DNA from: Bacteroidia bacterium
GTDB lineage: Bacteria > Bacteroidota > Bacteroidia > NS11-12g > UBA9320
Length of the DNA: 38,566 nt
Assembly (NCBI GenBank): GCA_017640445.1
Contig: JAEPQQ010000032.1
Coordinates: 1-38,566, forward strand
Reading direction: 5' to 3'
Shown: positions 26,984 to 35,919 of the stretch, in pieces
Numbering within the stretch: the first letter of the stretch is position 1
Layout of the letters: every line of letters begins with the position of its first letter
Program-made: the position numbers and the translations under genes
The notes under the pieces: generated by a model
The model's database searches: none
Told to the model about the DNA's origin: nothing
The model's input: the letters and a program-made list of their open reading frames with translations, nothing else

Positions 26984-27739
26984 ATGGAAATTCTGGGATT
27001 AGATGTTGGGGGTTCGGGTATAAAAGGTGCCATCGTAGATATTACTACCGGAGAACTACGTTCAGAACGGTATCGACTTCCTACGCCTTCATCAGCCACA
27101 CCCGACGCAATGGCTGAAACGGTTAAGGCTATTGTTAACCATTTTCATTGGACAAAACCGGTTGGTTGTTGTTTCCCTACCGTGGTAAAAAAAGGAAGGT
27201 GTTACACCTTTGGTAACCTTGATCCCTCGTGGGTAGGAGTGCAGGTTGATGAGTTACTGTCTCGTACCTGTAATACTACTTTTCACGTAGGCAACGACGC
27301 AGACCTTGCAGGTATTGCCGAAATGCAAATGGGGGCAGGAAGAGGTAAGCAAGGAAAGGTAGTTATGGTTACCATTGGAACCGGAATTGGAACCGGGTTC
27401 TTTAACAATGGCGATCTTGTTCCGAATATTGAGTTGGGTAGGATATTTCACACAGACGGCCGCCCTATTGAATTTTACGCCGCCGATTCAGCAAGAAAAA
27501 AAGAAAACCTCTCCCTCAAGGAATGGGCCAAACGGTTTGACTTTTTCCTACATCATGTGAATCGCATTTTCTCGCCTGACCATCTCATTATTGGCGGCGG
27601 ACTCAGTAAGAAGTTTGACAAATTCCACCCACGACTCACGGTGGAAATCCCCATGGAAGTGGCGGAGTTTAAAAACAACGCAGGCATTATAGGTGCTGCT
27701 CTATATGCCAACAATAAAACACCGCATGCTTCACAATAA
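26984..27739 (+). CDS. ppgK: Polyphosphate glucokinase
   Basis: ROK-family kinase of 251 residues that closely follows the polyphosphate/ATP-glucomannokinase type known from actinobacteria: [20 protein letters not shown] near the start (phosphate-binding loop), GNDADLAG at 103-110 with the likely catalytic base Asp105, GTGIGTG at 132-138, PNIELG at 147-152 and IGGGLS at 203-208. It phosphorylates glucose (some members also mannose) to glucose 6-phosphate with polyphosphate or ATP. The usual EFGH at the sugar site reads ELGR here, so the His is replaced by Arg152+1; effect unknown. It ends the operon; a strong hairpin follows 18 bases later. Together with the porter it makes a glucose capture unit. 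Confidence 0.92.
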   Translation: MEILGLDVGGSGIKGAIVDITTGELRSERYRLPTPSSATPDAMAETVKAIVNHFHWTKPVGCCFPTVVKKGRCYTFGNLDPSWVGVQVDELLSRTCNTTFHVGNDADLAGIAEMQMGAGRGKQGKVVMVTIGTGIGTGFFNNGDLVPNIELGRIFHTDGRPIEFYAADSARKKENLSLKEWAKRFDFFLHHVNRIFSPDHLIIGGGLSKKFDKFHPRLTVEIPMEVAEFKNNAGIIGAALYANNKTPHASQ

Positions 27740-27757
27740 CTGCCTCACCAAAAAGTA

Positions 27758-27792
27758 AAAGGGTCGGTACCCCACATGGATACCGACCCTTT
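27758..27792. terminator. Bidirectional terminator between ppgK and the repeat protein gene
   Basis: AAAGGGTCGGTA (27758-27769), an 11-base loop, TACCGACCCTTT (27781-27792): a 12-bp perfect stem. The T-rich tail is better on the minus strand (TTTTACTTTTT), so it mainly ends the convergent minus-strand gene and probably serves ppgK as well. Confidence 0.85.
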
Positions 27793-27808
27793 CAAATAGT
27801 GTCATTCT

Positions 27809-30775
27809 TTATTTTTGAAGCCCTTGAACTTCTGACTGTAGCTGGTTTATTAATTCCGACTGTTGTTGAAGCAGTACTTCCATTCGGTTTAACTTCTTCT
27901 GTTGATCGTCAATCATTTGCTGTTGTTCCTGAACACTTTTAACTAGAGGCACCACAAATGCCGCGTATCGTATGGCGTACGGGTCATTCGCATCGCGAGG
28001 TTTATCCACTCCACTGAAATCGTAGTTAACATCTTTGGCTGCTTGTTCTACTTCCTGTGCAATAAAGCCGGTGTATACAATTTTGGCCTGTTGCTCTGTA
28101 CTTTCGTTTACCGTGTCCGTTGCATTAAGGAACTTGTTCAGTTTATGAATGTCGATCTGGTACGTAACCGGACGAAGTTTCTGAATGAAATCCAGACCAC
28201 TAACATTTTCCTTTACGTTGTGTTTAAACCGGCCGTCGCTGTAAGTTCCCCAACTCACTTGACCTTCTATAGAGCTTACGCCCGTGTTACCAATAAAAAC
28301 ACCATTACTTGAAGTGATGCGGGCTCCGTTCCCCAGAGCTGTACTGTTTAGGTAACCCGTACTGTTGTTTGGCTCGGCGTCAAACCCTACCAACGTGCAC
28401 GAAGTGAGTGTTCCTCCTGTTTGAGATCCAGCACCGTGTCCGATTGCTACGTTAAAACTTCCAGTGGTTACGTCGTTCAAGGTGTACGAACCAATGGCTA
28501 CGTTATTAGCCCCGCTAGAAACATCCTCCATGGTTTCGTATCCAATTCCATTGTTGTGGTCTCCGGTAGTCATGCCTACCATAGCCCGATAACCCATTGC
28601 GTTGTTGTATTCTCCCCCATTACTCGTGGTTAAAGCATATGAACCCACGGCCGTATTGAAGGATGAGGTGGCTTCATTTTTAAGTGCCTGATATCCCATT
28701 GCTGTATTGTCACCCTGATCGGTGTTTTTATTGAGACTTTCGTACCCAACAGCCGTGTTTCGAAGCCCGGAAGTGTTTTCCTGAAGCGACTTAAACCCTA
28801 CCGCAGAGTTCAGATATCCTGATGTATTCTTATTCAGTGCGAGATAACCTAAGCCTGTGTTGGAGTAACCGCTTGTATTGGTATAAAGTGCTCGATGACC
28901 CAGGGCGGTATTGGTGTGACCTGTACCATTGGAGTTCAGGGTCTGGTGACCGATGGCCGTGTTGTAAATTCCCGATCCGTTGTTCTCCAGAGCTCCAAAA
29001 CCAACTGCTGTTAAACTTCCAGCCACATCATCCCCGTTTAAGGCGTATGCACCAATGGCTACACTGTATGAACCCGATGTGTTCGATTCCATTGCTCTAT
29101 ATCCCTTTACGGTATTATAACTTCCTGTTGTATTGGAATAAAGTGCTCGCGATCCGGCAACGGTGCTCCCGTCTCCCGTAGTATTTAAAAACATGGCACC
29201 TGCCCCAACCACGGTATTCGAGTCACCCGATGAGTTTACATGCAACGCATTGTTACCCAGTGCCACGTTGTTTTTACCAGTGGTATTGTTCCGCATTGCT
29301 TGATAACCGGTGGCCGTGTTTCTGTTACCAGTGGTGTTGGCGTACATCGATTGATACCCTACTCCGGTATTGTAATTCGCTGTATTCGATTCCAGGGCCT
29401 CCATACCTACTGCTACGTTACTACCGCCAGATTGGTTGTTTCGTAAAGCCTGAAACCCGATTGCAACGTTACGTGTACCAACGGTGGTAGCATACATGGC
29501 GTGATCGCCCATTGCCACGTTTTGATAACCTGCAGTGGAATGACTCATGGCATTATTACCCATGGCTGTATTGGAGAAACCGGCACCGTTGCTTCTCAGT
29601 GCATTGGCACCGTTTGCTGTATTCTTGTTTCCCGTAGTATTGGAGTAGAGCGCCTCATACCCGGAAGAGGTATTCGAATCTCCGGTTGTTGTAAAACCCA
29701 GGGCATAACGTCCAACAGCGGTATTAGCATTTCCTGTTGTATTTAAAATCAGGGCTCCAGATCCTACTGCCGTATTGTAGTCCCCTTCGGTGTTACTATA
29801 CAAGGTGTGACTACCCGAGCCGGTGTTATGCTGACCCGTTGTGTTTGCGCGTAACGATCCGTAACCTGTAGCTGTATTTTCTGTTCCTGTGGTGTTGTAA
29901 TAAAGAGTTCCGTGGCCTATAGCCGAATTGTTTGATCCCGTTGTGTTGGATTCCATTGCCTGAAAGCCCAAGGCTGTATTGCTTAAACCTGTTGTATTGG
30001 TTTCCAACGCCTGATAACCAACTGCCGTGTTTTCCCTACCCGTAGAGTTGGATTGGAGTGCCTGACTACCAAACCCGGTATTATAGTTTTCTTTACCGGA
30101 GTTACTTACTCCTGCACTGTCGCCAACATATATACTGGTAGAATCCACAATTCCGTCATGCAAATCGTTGATTCCCAACGATATAGCCCCACCCGAAGTT
30201 AAGAAAACCGTATCGTTCGAAAGGCTTAAACTTTGTAACTCGTTGGTACTATCCTGATCGATGAGAAACACATCACCACCTCCATCGCTTAGGTAAAGTG
30301 TGTCGTTGCTAACGCTTATTGACTGAAATTCGTTTGTACTATCCTGGTCCACCAGATACACCGAACCACCTGATAGGCTCAGATACAAGGTATCGTTGCT
30401 CTTACTAATCATTTGAAGCTCATTGGTTGTGTCGCGGTCGGGCAAGTAGATTTTACCTCCGTTATCGGACAGTTTAAGACTATCTCCATCCCACTCAAAT
30501 TTTTGTCTGAACAAATGCCAGGAGTTGTGGTAGTAAACCAAATTCGAATCGGTAACATCATACACAATAAGACCATTTGGTGGGTCTGTAATACTCAGTA
30601 TTTGTGTCTGGGTCAATCTGGGAAGTAACAGTCCTTTTGTTGTACTTTCCAATTCCAGCAAGCTGGCATCATCAATAACCGATGGATTATCTCCAATTTT
30701 TACCTGCCCGGTTGAGCTAAGTGCGAAGGCCACACCGAGTATGGTGAGCAACATCTGTTTTACAATCGTCTTCAT
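27809..30775 (-). CDS. YadA-head-like repeat surface protein with S74 intramolecular chaperone
   Basis: From the ATG at 30775 this is a 988-residue protein with a signal peptide (MLLTILGVAFALSSTGQ). A TTG start four codons earlier is possible but unneeded. In numbering from that TTG, the region 35-95 is the opening often seen in Bacteroidota S74 proteins (DDASLLELESTTKGLLLPRL). Four 30-residue repeats follow at 97-205 (SNDTLYLSxGGxxxLxDQDS-like). About 33 copies of a 17-residue unit, NTAVGYxALxxNTTGxx, run from about 235 to 795 and resemble the YadA/trimeric autotransporter head. SDGRFKHNVKEN at 850 starts the Peptidase S74 (endosialidase chaperone) domain, whose Ser is the usual self-cleavage site. 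A Gln/Leu coiled coil (952-992) ends it. Probably a trimeric fibre; export route unclear because no T9SS domain is seen. Confidence 0.88.
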   Translation of the reverse strand: MKTIVKQMLLTILGVAFALSSTGQVKIGDNPSVIDDASLLELESTTKGLLLPRLTQTQILSITDPPNGLIVYDVTDSNLVYYHNSWHLFRQKFEWDGDSLKLSDNGGKIYLPDRDTTNELQMISKSNDTLYLSLSGGSVYLVDQDSTNEFQSISVSNDTLYLSDGGGDVFLIDQDSTNELQSLSLSNDTVFLTSGGAISLGINDLHDGIVDSTSIYVGDSAGVSNSGKENYNTGFGSQALQSNSTGRENTAVGYQALETNTTGLSNTALGFQAMESNTTGSNNSAIGHGTLYYNTTGTENTATGYGSLRANTTGQHNTGSGSHTLYSNTEGDYNTAVGSGALILNTTGNANTAVGRYALGFTTTGDSNTSSGYEALYSNTTGNKNTANGANALRSNGAGFSNTAMGNNAMSHSTAGYQNVAMGDHAMYATTVGTRNVAIGFQALRNNQSGGSNVAVGMEALESNTANYNTGVGYQSMYANTTGNRNTATGYQAMRNNTTGKNNVALGNNALHVNSSGDSNTVVGAGAMFLNTTGDGSTVAGSRALYSNTTGSYNTVKGYRAMESNTSGSYSVAIGAYALNGDDVAGSLTAVGFGALENNGSGIYNTAIGHQTLNSNGTGHTNTALGHRALYTNTSGYSNTGLGYLALNKNTSGYLNSAVGFKSLQENTSGLRNTAVGYESLNKNTDQGDNTAMGYQALKNEATSSFNTAVGSYALTTSNGGEYNNAMGYRAMVGMTTGDHNNGIGYETMEDVSSGANNVAIGSYTLNDVTTGSFNVAIGHGAGSQTGGTLTSCTLVGFDAEPNNSTGYLNSTALGNGARITSSNGVFIGNTGVSSIEGQVSWGTYSDGRFKHNVKENVSGLDFIQKLRPVTYQIDIHKLNKFLNATDTVNESTEQQAKIVYTGFIAQEVEQAAKDVNYDFSGVDKPRDANDPYAIRYAAFVVPLVKSVQEQQQMIDDQQKKLNRMEVLLQQQSELINQLQSEVQGLQK
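28403..30085 (-). repeat. About 33 tandem 51-base coding repeats (17-residue units)
   Basis: The units have the consensus N-T-A-V-G-Y-x-A-L-x-x-N-T-T-G-x-x. Three or four units deviate by one residue (16 or 18). The DNA copies are well diverged, so the array is old and not an expanding slippage repeat. Confidence 0.88.
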
Positions 30776-30795
30776 TCTACTATTCAATTAGTTAA

Positions 30796-30822
30796 AGTTC
30801 ACATACCACTTTCAGGTGAACT
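30796..30822. promoter_or_regulatory. Inverted repeat upstream of the S74 repeat protein gene
   Basis: AGTTCAC (30796-30802) and GTGAACT (30816-30822) form 7-base arms with a 13-base gap, 20 bases before the ATG at 30775. A third copy, GGTGAACTA, occurs at 30872-30880. This could be an operator; no promoter of the usual consensus is recognised here. Confidence 0.25.
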
Positions 30823-30945
30823 AATCGAATGCGAGAATCGGAAGGATGAAGAATATAGTAATATGAAATATGGTGAACTACTCCATTTTGTAAGTCAACG
30901 GAATATTTAAATGGGTAAAGATTTTGGCGAATTGATGATTTAACC

Positions 30946-32694
30946 TCATTGTTTGGCGCGTTTGGACCGATAGCGCATCGTATCCTTGGCAAGTTCTTTG
31001 TCGGTTGGGTTAAACCCTTTTAGGAGGGCCGCAAAACTGCGATCCTCAGGGGCATTTTCCGCGACAATCTTGTAAGCCAGATCTTTGAATTCTTCGCGAT
31101 CTCCATCCTTAGCATACAGGGTTTTCAACAAGTGTACAAAGTCTGCTTGCATGGATTGACCATGACCTTGGATTTCCTTTTTATAAACGAAGCCTACCTG
31201 CGACTTAAGTTCTTTCTCATCCTTAAATTCTGCAAAGTAGTACGTAAGGCAATTGAAGGCATCGTGTTTGTTGCGCCAACCTTCAAGCAATAGTTCTTGT
31301 CCCTTATCAAACTCACTCATTTTCGATTTACTGAGCTTCGCCGCTTTGACGTATTGATTTCCATCTACCAGTTCCTGCCTTCTGAGTTCGAAAAGTTGCA
31401 TCGCTTCGGCTCGTTGATTTAGCAAAACACGCATATCCCCAGCCTTTTCATACTTCCCAGTCTCTTTGTAGAGCGTTGCTGCTTTGCTATACATACTCCC
31501 TTTCTCGTAACACTCAGCCGCTAATTCCTTGCTTTCCTTTGTACCAAATTTAACGTACAAAGCCGCAGCCTCTTTATACAGCTTACCTTTTTCGAGGGTT
31601 TGAGCGGCCTGATATTCGCTCTTCAACAACTTCAAATAAACGAATGCTGCCTTTTCATATTTACCTTCTTTAATAAGGGCTTCTGCGGTAAGTTGGTAAC
31701 GTTGCTGTAGTTGAGCAAACGTGTCATCGTCTAATGTAATGGCTCCTCCTTCAGAGTCGTATCCGATTCCATCGCCAAACAGCGATAAACGCTCCCAGAT
31801 CTTACCAAACTTATAGGCTGCCCAACCCGATCCACCTCCTCTGCCCGAACCTCGGGTATCAAGTGGCATGGCATATTTTAAAGCATTTTCCGGATCAGAT
31901 TCCAGCATATCCAGAAGTTTGTTTAATTCGCTAATGTTCCGTTGTTCGAGGTCTTCATAATCCTCAAAAAGGGTATCTACGGTACGTTCGGTTCCTTTGA
32001 AAAATGGCGCTAACCCTTTCTGTAACCACTTGAGTCCTCTTCTCTTCTCCACCACCAGTTCACTTGGTTTTTTCTCACCATTTGACTTGAAAAAGAGCCT
32101 ATAAAACTGGAGTTTAACTCGTTCCCATAGGTTTAACTTACCCTTTTCCGATTTCTGTTGTTTTGGAAACAGGTTTTTCTCCAAATTTTCCAGAACATCC
32201 TTCTCATCCTGAGGGACAACGAAGAAACTGTGTATCTCTGAAGAAGGAAGGTAACCATCTCTCGGAGTAATGGTTGTTTGTATCTCATTTGGAGGCAATT
32301 CAAGCAATTCCGATACATCAATTTCCTCCTCCAGTTCAAAAAGCCCGATGCCTGGATGGTACAGGTGTAGGCCCGAACCGAACATGTGCTCCAACTCATT
32401 GTCAGAGAGTATCGGGTATTCTCGTGAGTTTAATGGAAGAATCAATTGTTTGGTTCTTTGATAACATCGCTCGTGAAGGTGATCGATTTGCGGGTCAATA
32501 CGTTGTGAAGTAAGCACCAGGCACCCCCAAATGGAATTGGGTGTTTCGTCCGGAAGTCCATAGAGCTTACACGTATTGAGGTTTAGTTTCAAGCGAGACA
32601 GCTCTATCAACCACTCCTTAACGGAAGAACCTCGTAACAGTATGCCACAAGCTTGCTTGTTTCGATCGATATGTTGAACCAGTTTAAGACGCAT
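30946..32694 (-). CDS. bpX-type protein with TPR-like repeats, MoxR-vWA-propeller system
   Basis: Cytoplasmic protein of 582 residues, no signal peptide. Residues 1-165 form an alpha/beta domain (LYHPGIGLFELEEE, then DGYLPSSEIHSFFVVPQDEK) that I take to be one of the bpX domains described only from these systems; I cannot give its number with certainty. Residues 180-265 are basic and helical. GRGGGSGWAAYKFG (284-297) is a striking Gly-rich linker. Residues 327-470 are TPR-like repeats (AEALIKEGKYEKAAFVYLKL, KLYKEAAALYVKFG, SMYSKAATLYKETGKYEKAG), likely for protein contacts. It overlaps the vWA-propeller gene by 11 bases and is the last gene of the five-gene operon. Role in the complex is inferred from context. 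Confidence 0.85.
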   Translation of the reverse strand: MRLKLVQHIDRNKQACGILLRGSSVKEWLIELSRLKLNLNTCKLYGLPDETPNSIWGCLVLTSQRIDPQIDHLHERCYQRTKQLILPLNSREYPILSDNELEHMFGSGLHLYHPGIGLFELEEEIDVSELLELPPNEIQTTITPRDGYLPSSEIHSFFVVPQDEKDVLENLEKNLFPKQQKSEKGKLNLWERVKLQFYRLFFKSNGEKKPSELVVEKRRGLKWLQKGLAPFFKGTERTVDTLFEDYEDLEQRNISELNKLLDMLESDPENALKYAMPLDTRGSGRGGGSGWAAYKFGKIWERLSLFGDGIGYDSEGGAITLDDDTFAQLQQRYQLTAEALIKEGKYEKAAFVYLKLLKSEYQAAQTLEKGKLYKEAAALYVKFGTKESKELAAECYEKGSMYSKAATLYKETGKYEKAGDMRVLLNQRAEAMQLFELRRQELVDGNQYVKAAKLSKSKMSEFDKGQELLLEGWRNKHDAFNCLTYYFAEFKDEKELKSQVGFVYKKEIQGHGQSMQADFVHLLKTLYAKDGDREEFKDLAYKIVAENAPEDRSFAALLKGFNPTDKELAKDTMRYRSKRAKQ

Positions 32695-35194
32695 AGTTAA
32701 CTATATGATCTATAAACTTTGCAATATATTCCCGATGGAAGTCTGCGGGTGGTATTTGGGTTTGTTCGGGCAATCCTGCCGTAATGGTGTCATAGCTAAT
32801 TCGAAAATTGGTCTTCTCAAATTCTTTAATGAGTTTCTCTGCATCCCAAAGGCTCATCAGTGGTAGTTGGGACGATTCGTTTAGTTTTTTGAATTCATCC
32901 TTGTTGAGCTCACCGGTGATATTATAAATCCGTCTTAAACGATAGTCCAACTCCCAGTTATCGTTGTTATCCAGCCCCTCAATTGATATTCTTACTTTGG
33001 GTGCGATGTGGAAGTATCTGTCACCCGCAAATCGAGTTTGCGTAGCTACGCCCAAATCGTGGTTCAAAACAGAAGGAATATAAATCTCTGGCAAGTCTGA
33101 CATAGCGCTTATCAGTGTTATCATTCCATCGGCATTGAACAACACCGCACTTCCATCATGGAACTCATAACGGTAGTCGCCACGATACTCTGCCACTATA
33201 AGGCTGTCTTTGCTCAGCGCTTCCGTAATGCGCATAGAAGAATCGTACAACACCAATGGGTGGTTATTCAAACAAAGTCGGCTTTCTGCATCAATGTGAA
33301 TGCTCTTAATTTTCTTGAGCACACTTCCGGATATGTAGCGACCCAAGTTCAAATCAGCTTCGTTGGTCGCTTTGGGTCGCTCTCCTTTTACCTCGGTAAT
33401 TTTGCCATCAAGACCAATTTCCCAGTGTTTGTCAACCCCGTCGTAGTAAAAGTTATTACCTTCAAATCTAAACGTACGGGAGATGTCCTTATCCCATCGG
33501 TTAAACTTCGACCGGATCACGGCCTTTGTTTGGATGTCGATCAATCTGATCTCCCGATTTTCACGAGTAAACAACAGTACAATGAGGTCTTCCGACACAT
33601 TGGAGCCTACGGTCAAGTACCGTTGTTTTTTAGGCAATCCGGTAGCAATTCTTTCCAGACCGTAAACATCGGAGAACTCGGCCTGCCGGCCAGCTCCCAA
33701 CCTATACTGTGGTGTAAATGATCTAAACAAGGTCCCCTCCCTAGAGAGGTAGTATTGATAATTGTCCCTTACCGCACAAAGTTTGAGCGCTTCGTTAGGC
33801 TTAAACAAAAGAGGCATCGTGTCGTTTTCGACTCTTCGTGGTGGTTCTACCACTTTCTTCTCCCACAGTTGGTTTAAAGGGAGTTTAAGTTGTTGAGTTA
33901 TTTTTTGCCTGCCCTTGTTTACCGCCTTAACCGTTATTTCACCATCGACCGATGTTTGGATAATGGCATTAATTTTTGAACTACAAGATTGTATTGCCTG
34001 GTTCCAGTCGGTATGATGTTCTGCTTCCTTGCACGAAACAAGAATAACCTCAGAGGCTCGTTTTACCTCTTCGCTTTCCATTGCTTTTTTTAAGCCGGCT
34101 CCAGCGTGAAGCACCGCATCTACATGGGCAATGGCATCGACAAGGCCATCCATCGATTCGACATCAAATTCCGTATAATCACTGCCAATTGCCCATAGTT
34201 TTGTACCCGATTTGTGTTTTGGGTTAGTGGCATTGGCCAAGGCCAGGGCATAGCCAATTGTCTTTGGTATTCCCCAATTTCTAATACTTACATCAATCAA
34301 AAAAAGGCGTTCCTCTTCGTTCTCCTGGGGTGGCGTTTCTTTTCGCAGATAGAGGGCCTCGTTGTTTGCTAACCTCGACATCAGCCGAAGATCGTCATAG
34401 GCAAACTCTGAGGTAAGTAGCTTGTCGAAACTGCCCTTATTCGTTACATCAGCATACCCGCCCATAGGTTGTTTGCTGGGCTGCGATGATGGTTTGGGTA
34501 TGTTTACTACCGCCCAAATTCGATTCACCAATGCTGCAACGTAAAATGTTTTAGCACTCCCAATGAGTAGCTCAATATATGCCTCGCCTGTAGGGTTGGA
34601 AGTAGGTAATTCCAGCACAAAATCGTCAGGCACATAAGGAAGTTTCGTCAGATAGTCCATCAGGCTTTTTTCTGAAGGGAATCGACGGCTCAAACGGCGT
34701 ATGCACTCAAAATCTTCTCTCATTTCTGTGAGATCTGCCGGACTGTTATGCCCATCTGATTCTACGCGTAAACCACCTTCTTCGTATAGCCGAATTATTT
34801 TGAATCCATCCTTTACCCCATGCCGTTTCCTACTTGCCTCAAACAGTCCTCTAACAACATGTACACGGCGTTCCCCTTCATGGTAATGGTTAGGTAAACC
34901 CGCCAACATGCTCAGAAAACCATGTACGTCTGGCGTGAAATCATATGCCGTAATGTCTCCTATTCTTTTTATCGCTGCTTGTCCATTTTCACTGGTAGCT
35001 ACCCACATCATCAACCCAGCACCAAACGGTGGAATACCGTTCACATTGCACTGTTTCAAAATGTTCAGAAAAAATCGATCGTACGCAATTGTAGGTCCAC
35101 CCGGAATGATTAAAACCAGCTCATAGTCTTCCTCATCCCTTGACCAAAAATAGCCCTGTTTTACGCCAAAATAAGATGTTGCCCGATCTTTCAT
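32684..35194 (-). CDS. vWA - beta-propeller protein, MoxR-vWA-propeller system
   Basis: Cytoplasmic protein of 836 residues. Residues 1-230 are an alpha/beta domain (ELVLIIPGGPTIAYDRF, GIPPFGAGLMMW). Residues 296-415 fit a vWA fold beginning with RLFLIDVSIRNWGIPKTIGY: the MIDAS motif DxSxS reads D301-V-S303-I-R305, so its last Ser is replaced. Residues 455-755 look like beta-propeller blades (LCAVRDNYQYYLSREGTLF, KQRYLTVGSNVSEDLIVLLF, SIHIDAESRLCLNN, YEFHDGSAVLFNADG). A helical tail of 80 residues follows. In family terms the vWA couples to the MoxR ATPase, while the propeller probably senses or scaffolds. Its ATG overlaps the upstream TGA (ATGA) and its end overlaps the next start, so all are translated in step. 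Confidence 0.85.
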   Translation of the reverse strand: MKDRATSYFGVKQGYFWSRDEEDYELVLIIPGGPTIAYDRFFLNILKQCNVNGIPPFGAGLMMWVATSENGQAAIKRIGDITAYDFTPDVHGFLSMLAGLPNHYHEGERRVHVVRGLFEASRKRHGVKDGFKIIRLYEEGGLRVESDGHNSPADLTEMREDFECIRRLSRRFPSEKSLMDYLTKLPYVPDDFVLELPTSNPTGEAYIELLIGSAKTFYVAALVNRIWAVVNIPKPSSQPSKQPMGGYADVTNKGSFDKLLTSEFAYDDLRLMSRLANNEALYLRKETPPQENEEERLFLIDVSIRNWGIPKTIGYALALANATNPKHKSGTKLWAIGSDYTEFDVESMDGLVDAIAHVDAVLHAGAGLKKAMESEEVKRASEVILVSCKEAEHHTDWNQAIQSCSSKINAIIQTSVDGEITVKAVNKGRQKITQQLKLPLNQLWEKKVVEPPRRVENDTMPLLFKPNEALKLCAVRDNYQYYLSREGTLFRSFTPQYRLGAGRQAEFSDVYGLERIATGLPKKQRYLTVGSNVSEDLIVLLFTRENREIRLIDIQTKAVIRSKFNRWDKDISRTFRFEGNNFYYDGVDKHWEIGLDGKITEVKGERPKATNEADLNLGRYISGSVLKKIKSIHIDAESRLCLNNHPLVLYDSSMRITEALSKDSLIVAEYRGDYRYEFHDGSAVLFNADGMITLISAMSDLPEIYIPSVLNHDLGVATQTRFAGDRYFHIAPKVRISIEGLDNNDNWELDYRLRRIYNITGELNKDEFKKLNESSQLPLMSLWDAEKLIKEFEKTNFRISYDTITAGLPEQTQIPPADFHREYIAKFIDHIVNYAS

Positions 35195-35919
35195 ATGGCG
35201 GCCATTGTGCGGTTAAATGAAGAACGACTCAATGGTCTGAAATTCACAATTGGAAACAGCTTATGACTTCCATCCTCTTCAATAAAGACGTTGTGCGTGT
35301 GTGCAGGGTCATGGGAGTTTCTAATAAAAGGTGCTAAGACCGGCACTTCCAGATCGAAACCTTCCTGAATAAATAGGGTTCCATTGTGCCAGAACGTTTT
35401 GCCAGTCAGTGGTAAAACCGGACTCCCAATGAGAATTGCCATCCGGTTTAAGACGGTCCAAACGATTGGGGTTAACCGAATGCCAGGTGCATCAAACACG
35501 TAGGCCTCCAGTGATTCAAGTGATACCATTTGTGCTTTGGATTTTTGAACCGATGAAGTGCGAACCAGAGTTGGTTTCAAGGTTTCAGACAAGCCAAAGT
35601 AGTTAGGGTTATATCTGGGCCTGGTTATCGGTAAGATTTGCTTCATCTCGCTCCACGAAACTTTGGGGAGTTCCAGCGCAGGCAATAACGCCTCTGGTTC
35701 AAAGAGGTGCTTCCCGTTCGACGTATATCGCTTTACTCCGGTAAGCGACCTAATGGCAGGGCTATCCATCAGGTTTGGATTTTGCCCTTTTATCCAGATA
35801 CAATCTGCGGCATGCCCAACCTCGAGTCCTGGCCAATGCCTAATCTCAGCCAATTCGTTCAGGCATTGTTCGGGAACCGATACGTAGTAGGTTATGCCGT
35901 TTGCAGAATTGACTTCCAT
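35191..35919 (-). CDS. bpX-type domain protein, MoxR-vWA-propeller system
   Basis: Cytoplasmic protein of 242 residues without membrane segments. It opens with a short beta strand (ITYYVSVPEQCLNELAEI), then GHAADCIWIKG, and later RLTPIVWTVLNRMAILIGSP, GKTFWHNGTLFIQEGFDLE, ending FNRTMAAI. I recognise it only by place and general style as one of the bpX domains that occur exclusively with MoxR-vWA-propeller genes; the GxxFWxxGxxLxxPxGxxLE-like patch fits what I recall of that group. The start overlaps the end of the ATPase gene by 28 bases, and its TGA shares bases with the ATG of the vWA-propeller gene. No enzyme motif is seen, so it is probably an adaptor or effector-recognition subunit (inference). 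Confidence 0.8.
   Translation of the reverse strand: MEVNSANGITYYVSVPEQCLNELAEIRHWPGLEVGHAADCIWIKGQNPNLMDSPAIRSLTGVKRYTSNGKHLFEPEALLPALELPKVSWSEMKQILPITRPRYNPNYFGLSETLKPTLVRTSSVQKSKAQMVSLESLEAYVFDAPGIRLTPIVWTVLNRMAILIGSPVLPLTGKTFWHNGTLFIQEGFDLEVPVLAPFIRNSHDPAHTHNVFIEEDGSHKLFPIVNFRPLSRSSFNRTMAAI

Noticed and set aside
28403..30085. Regularly spaced repeats that could suggest a CRISPR-like array
   Set aside because: The period is 51 bases with diverged copies and an uninterrupted reading frame of 17-residue protein repeats.
33158..33721. Plus-strand frame of 187 codons
   Set aside because: Antisense to the propeller part of the vWA gene, without domain features or promoter.
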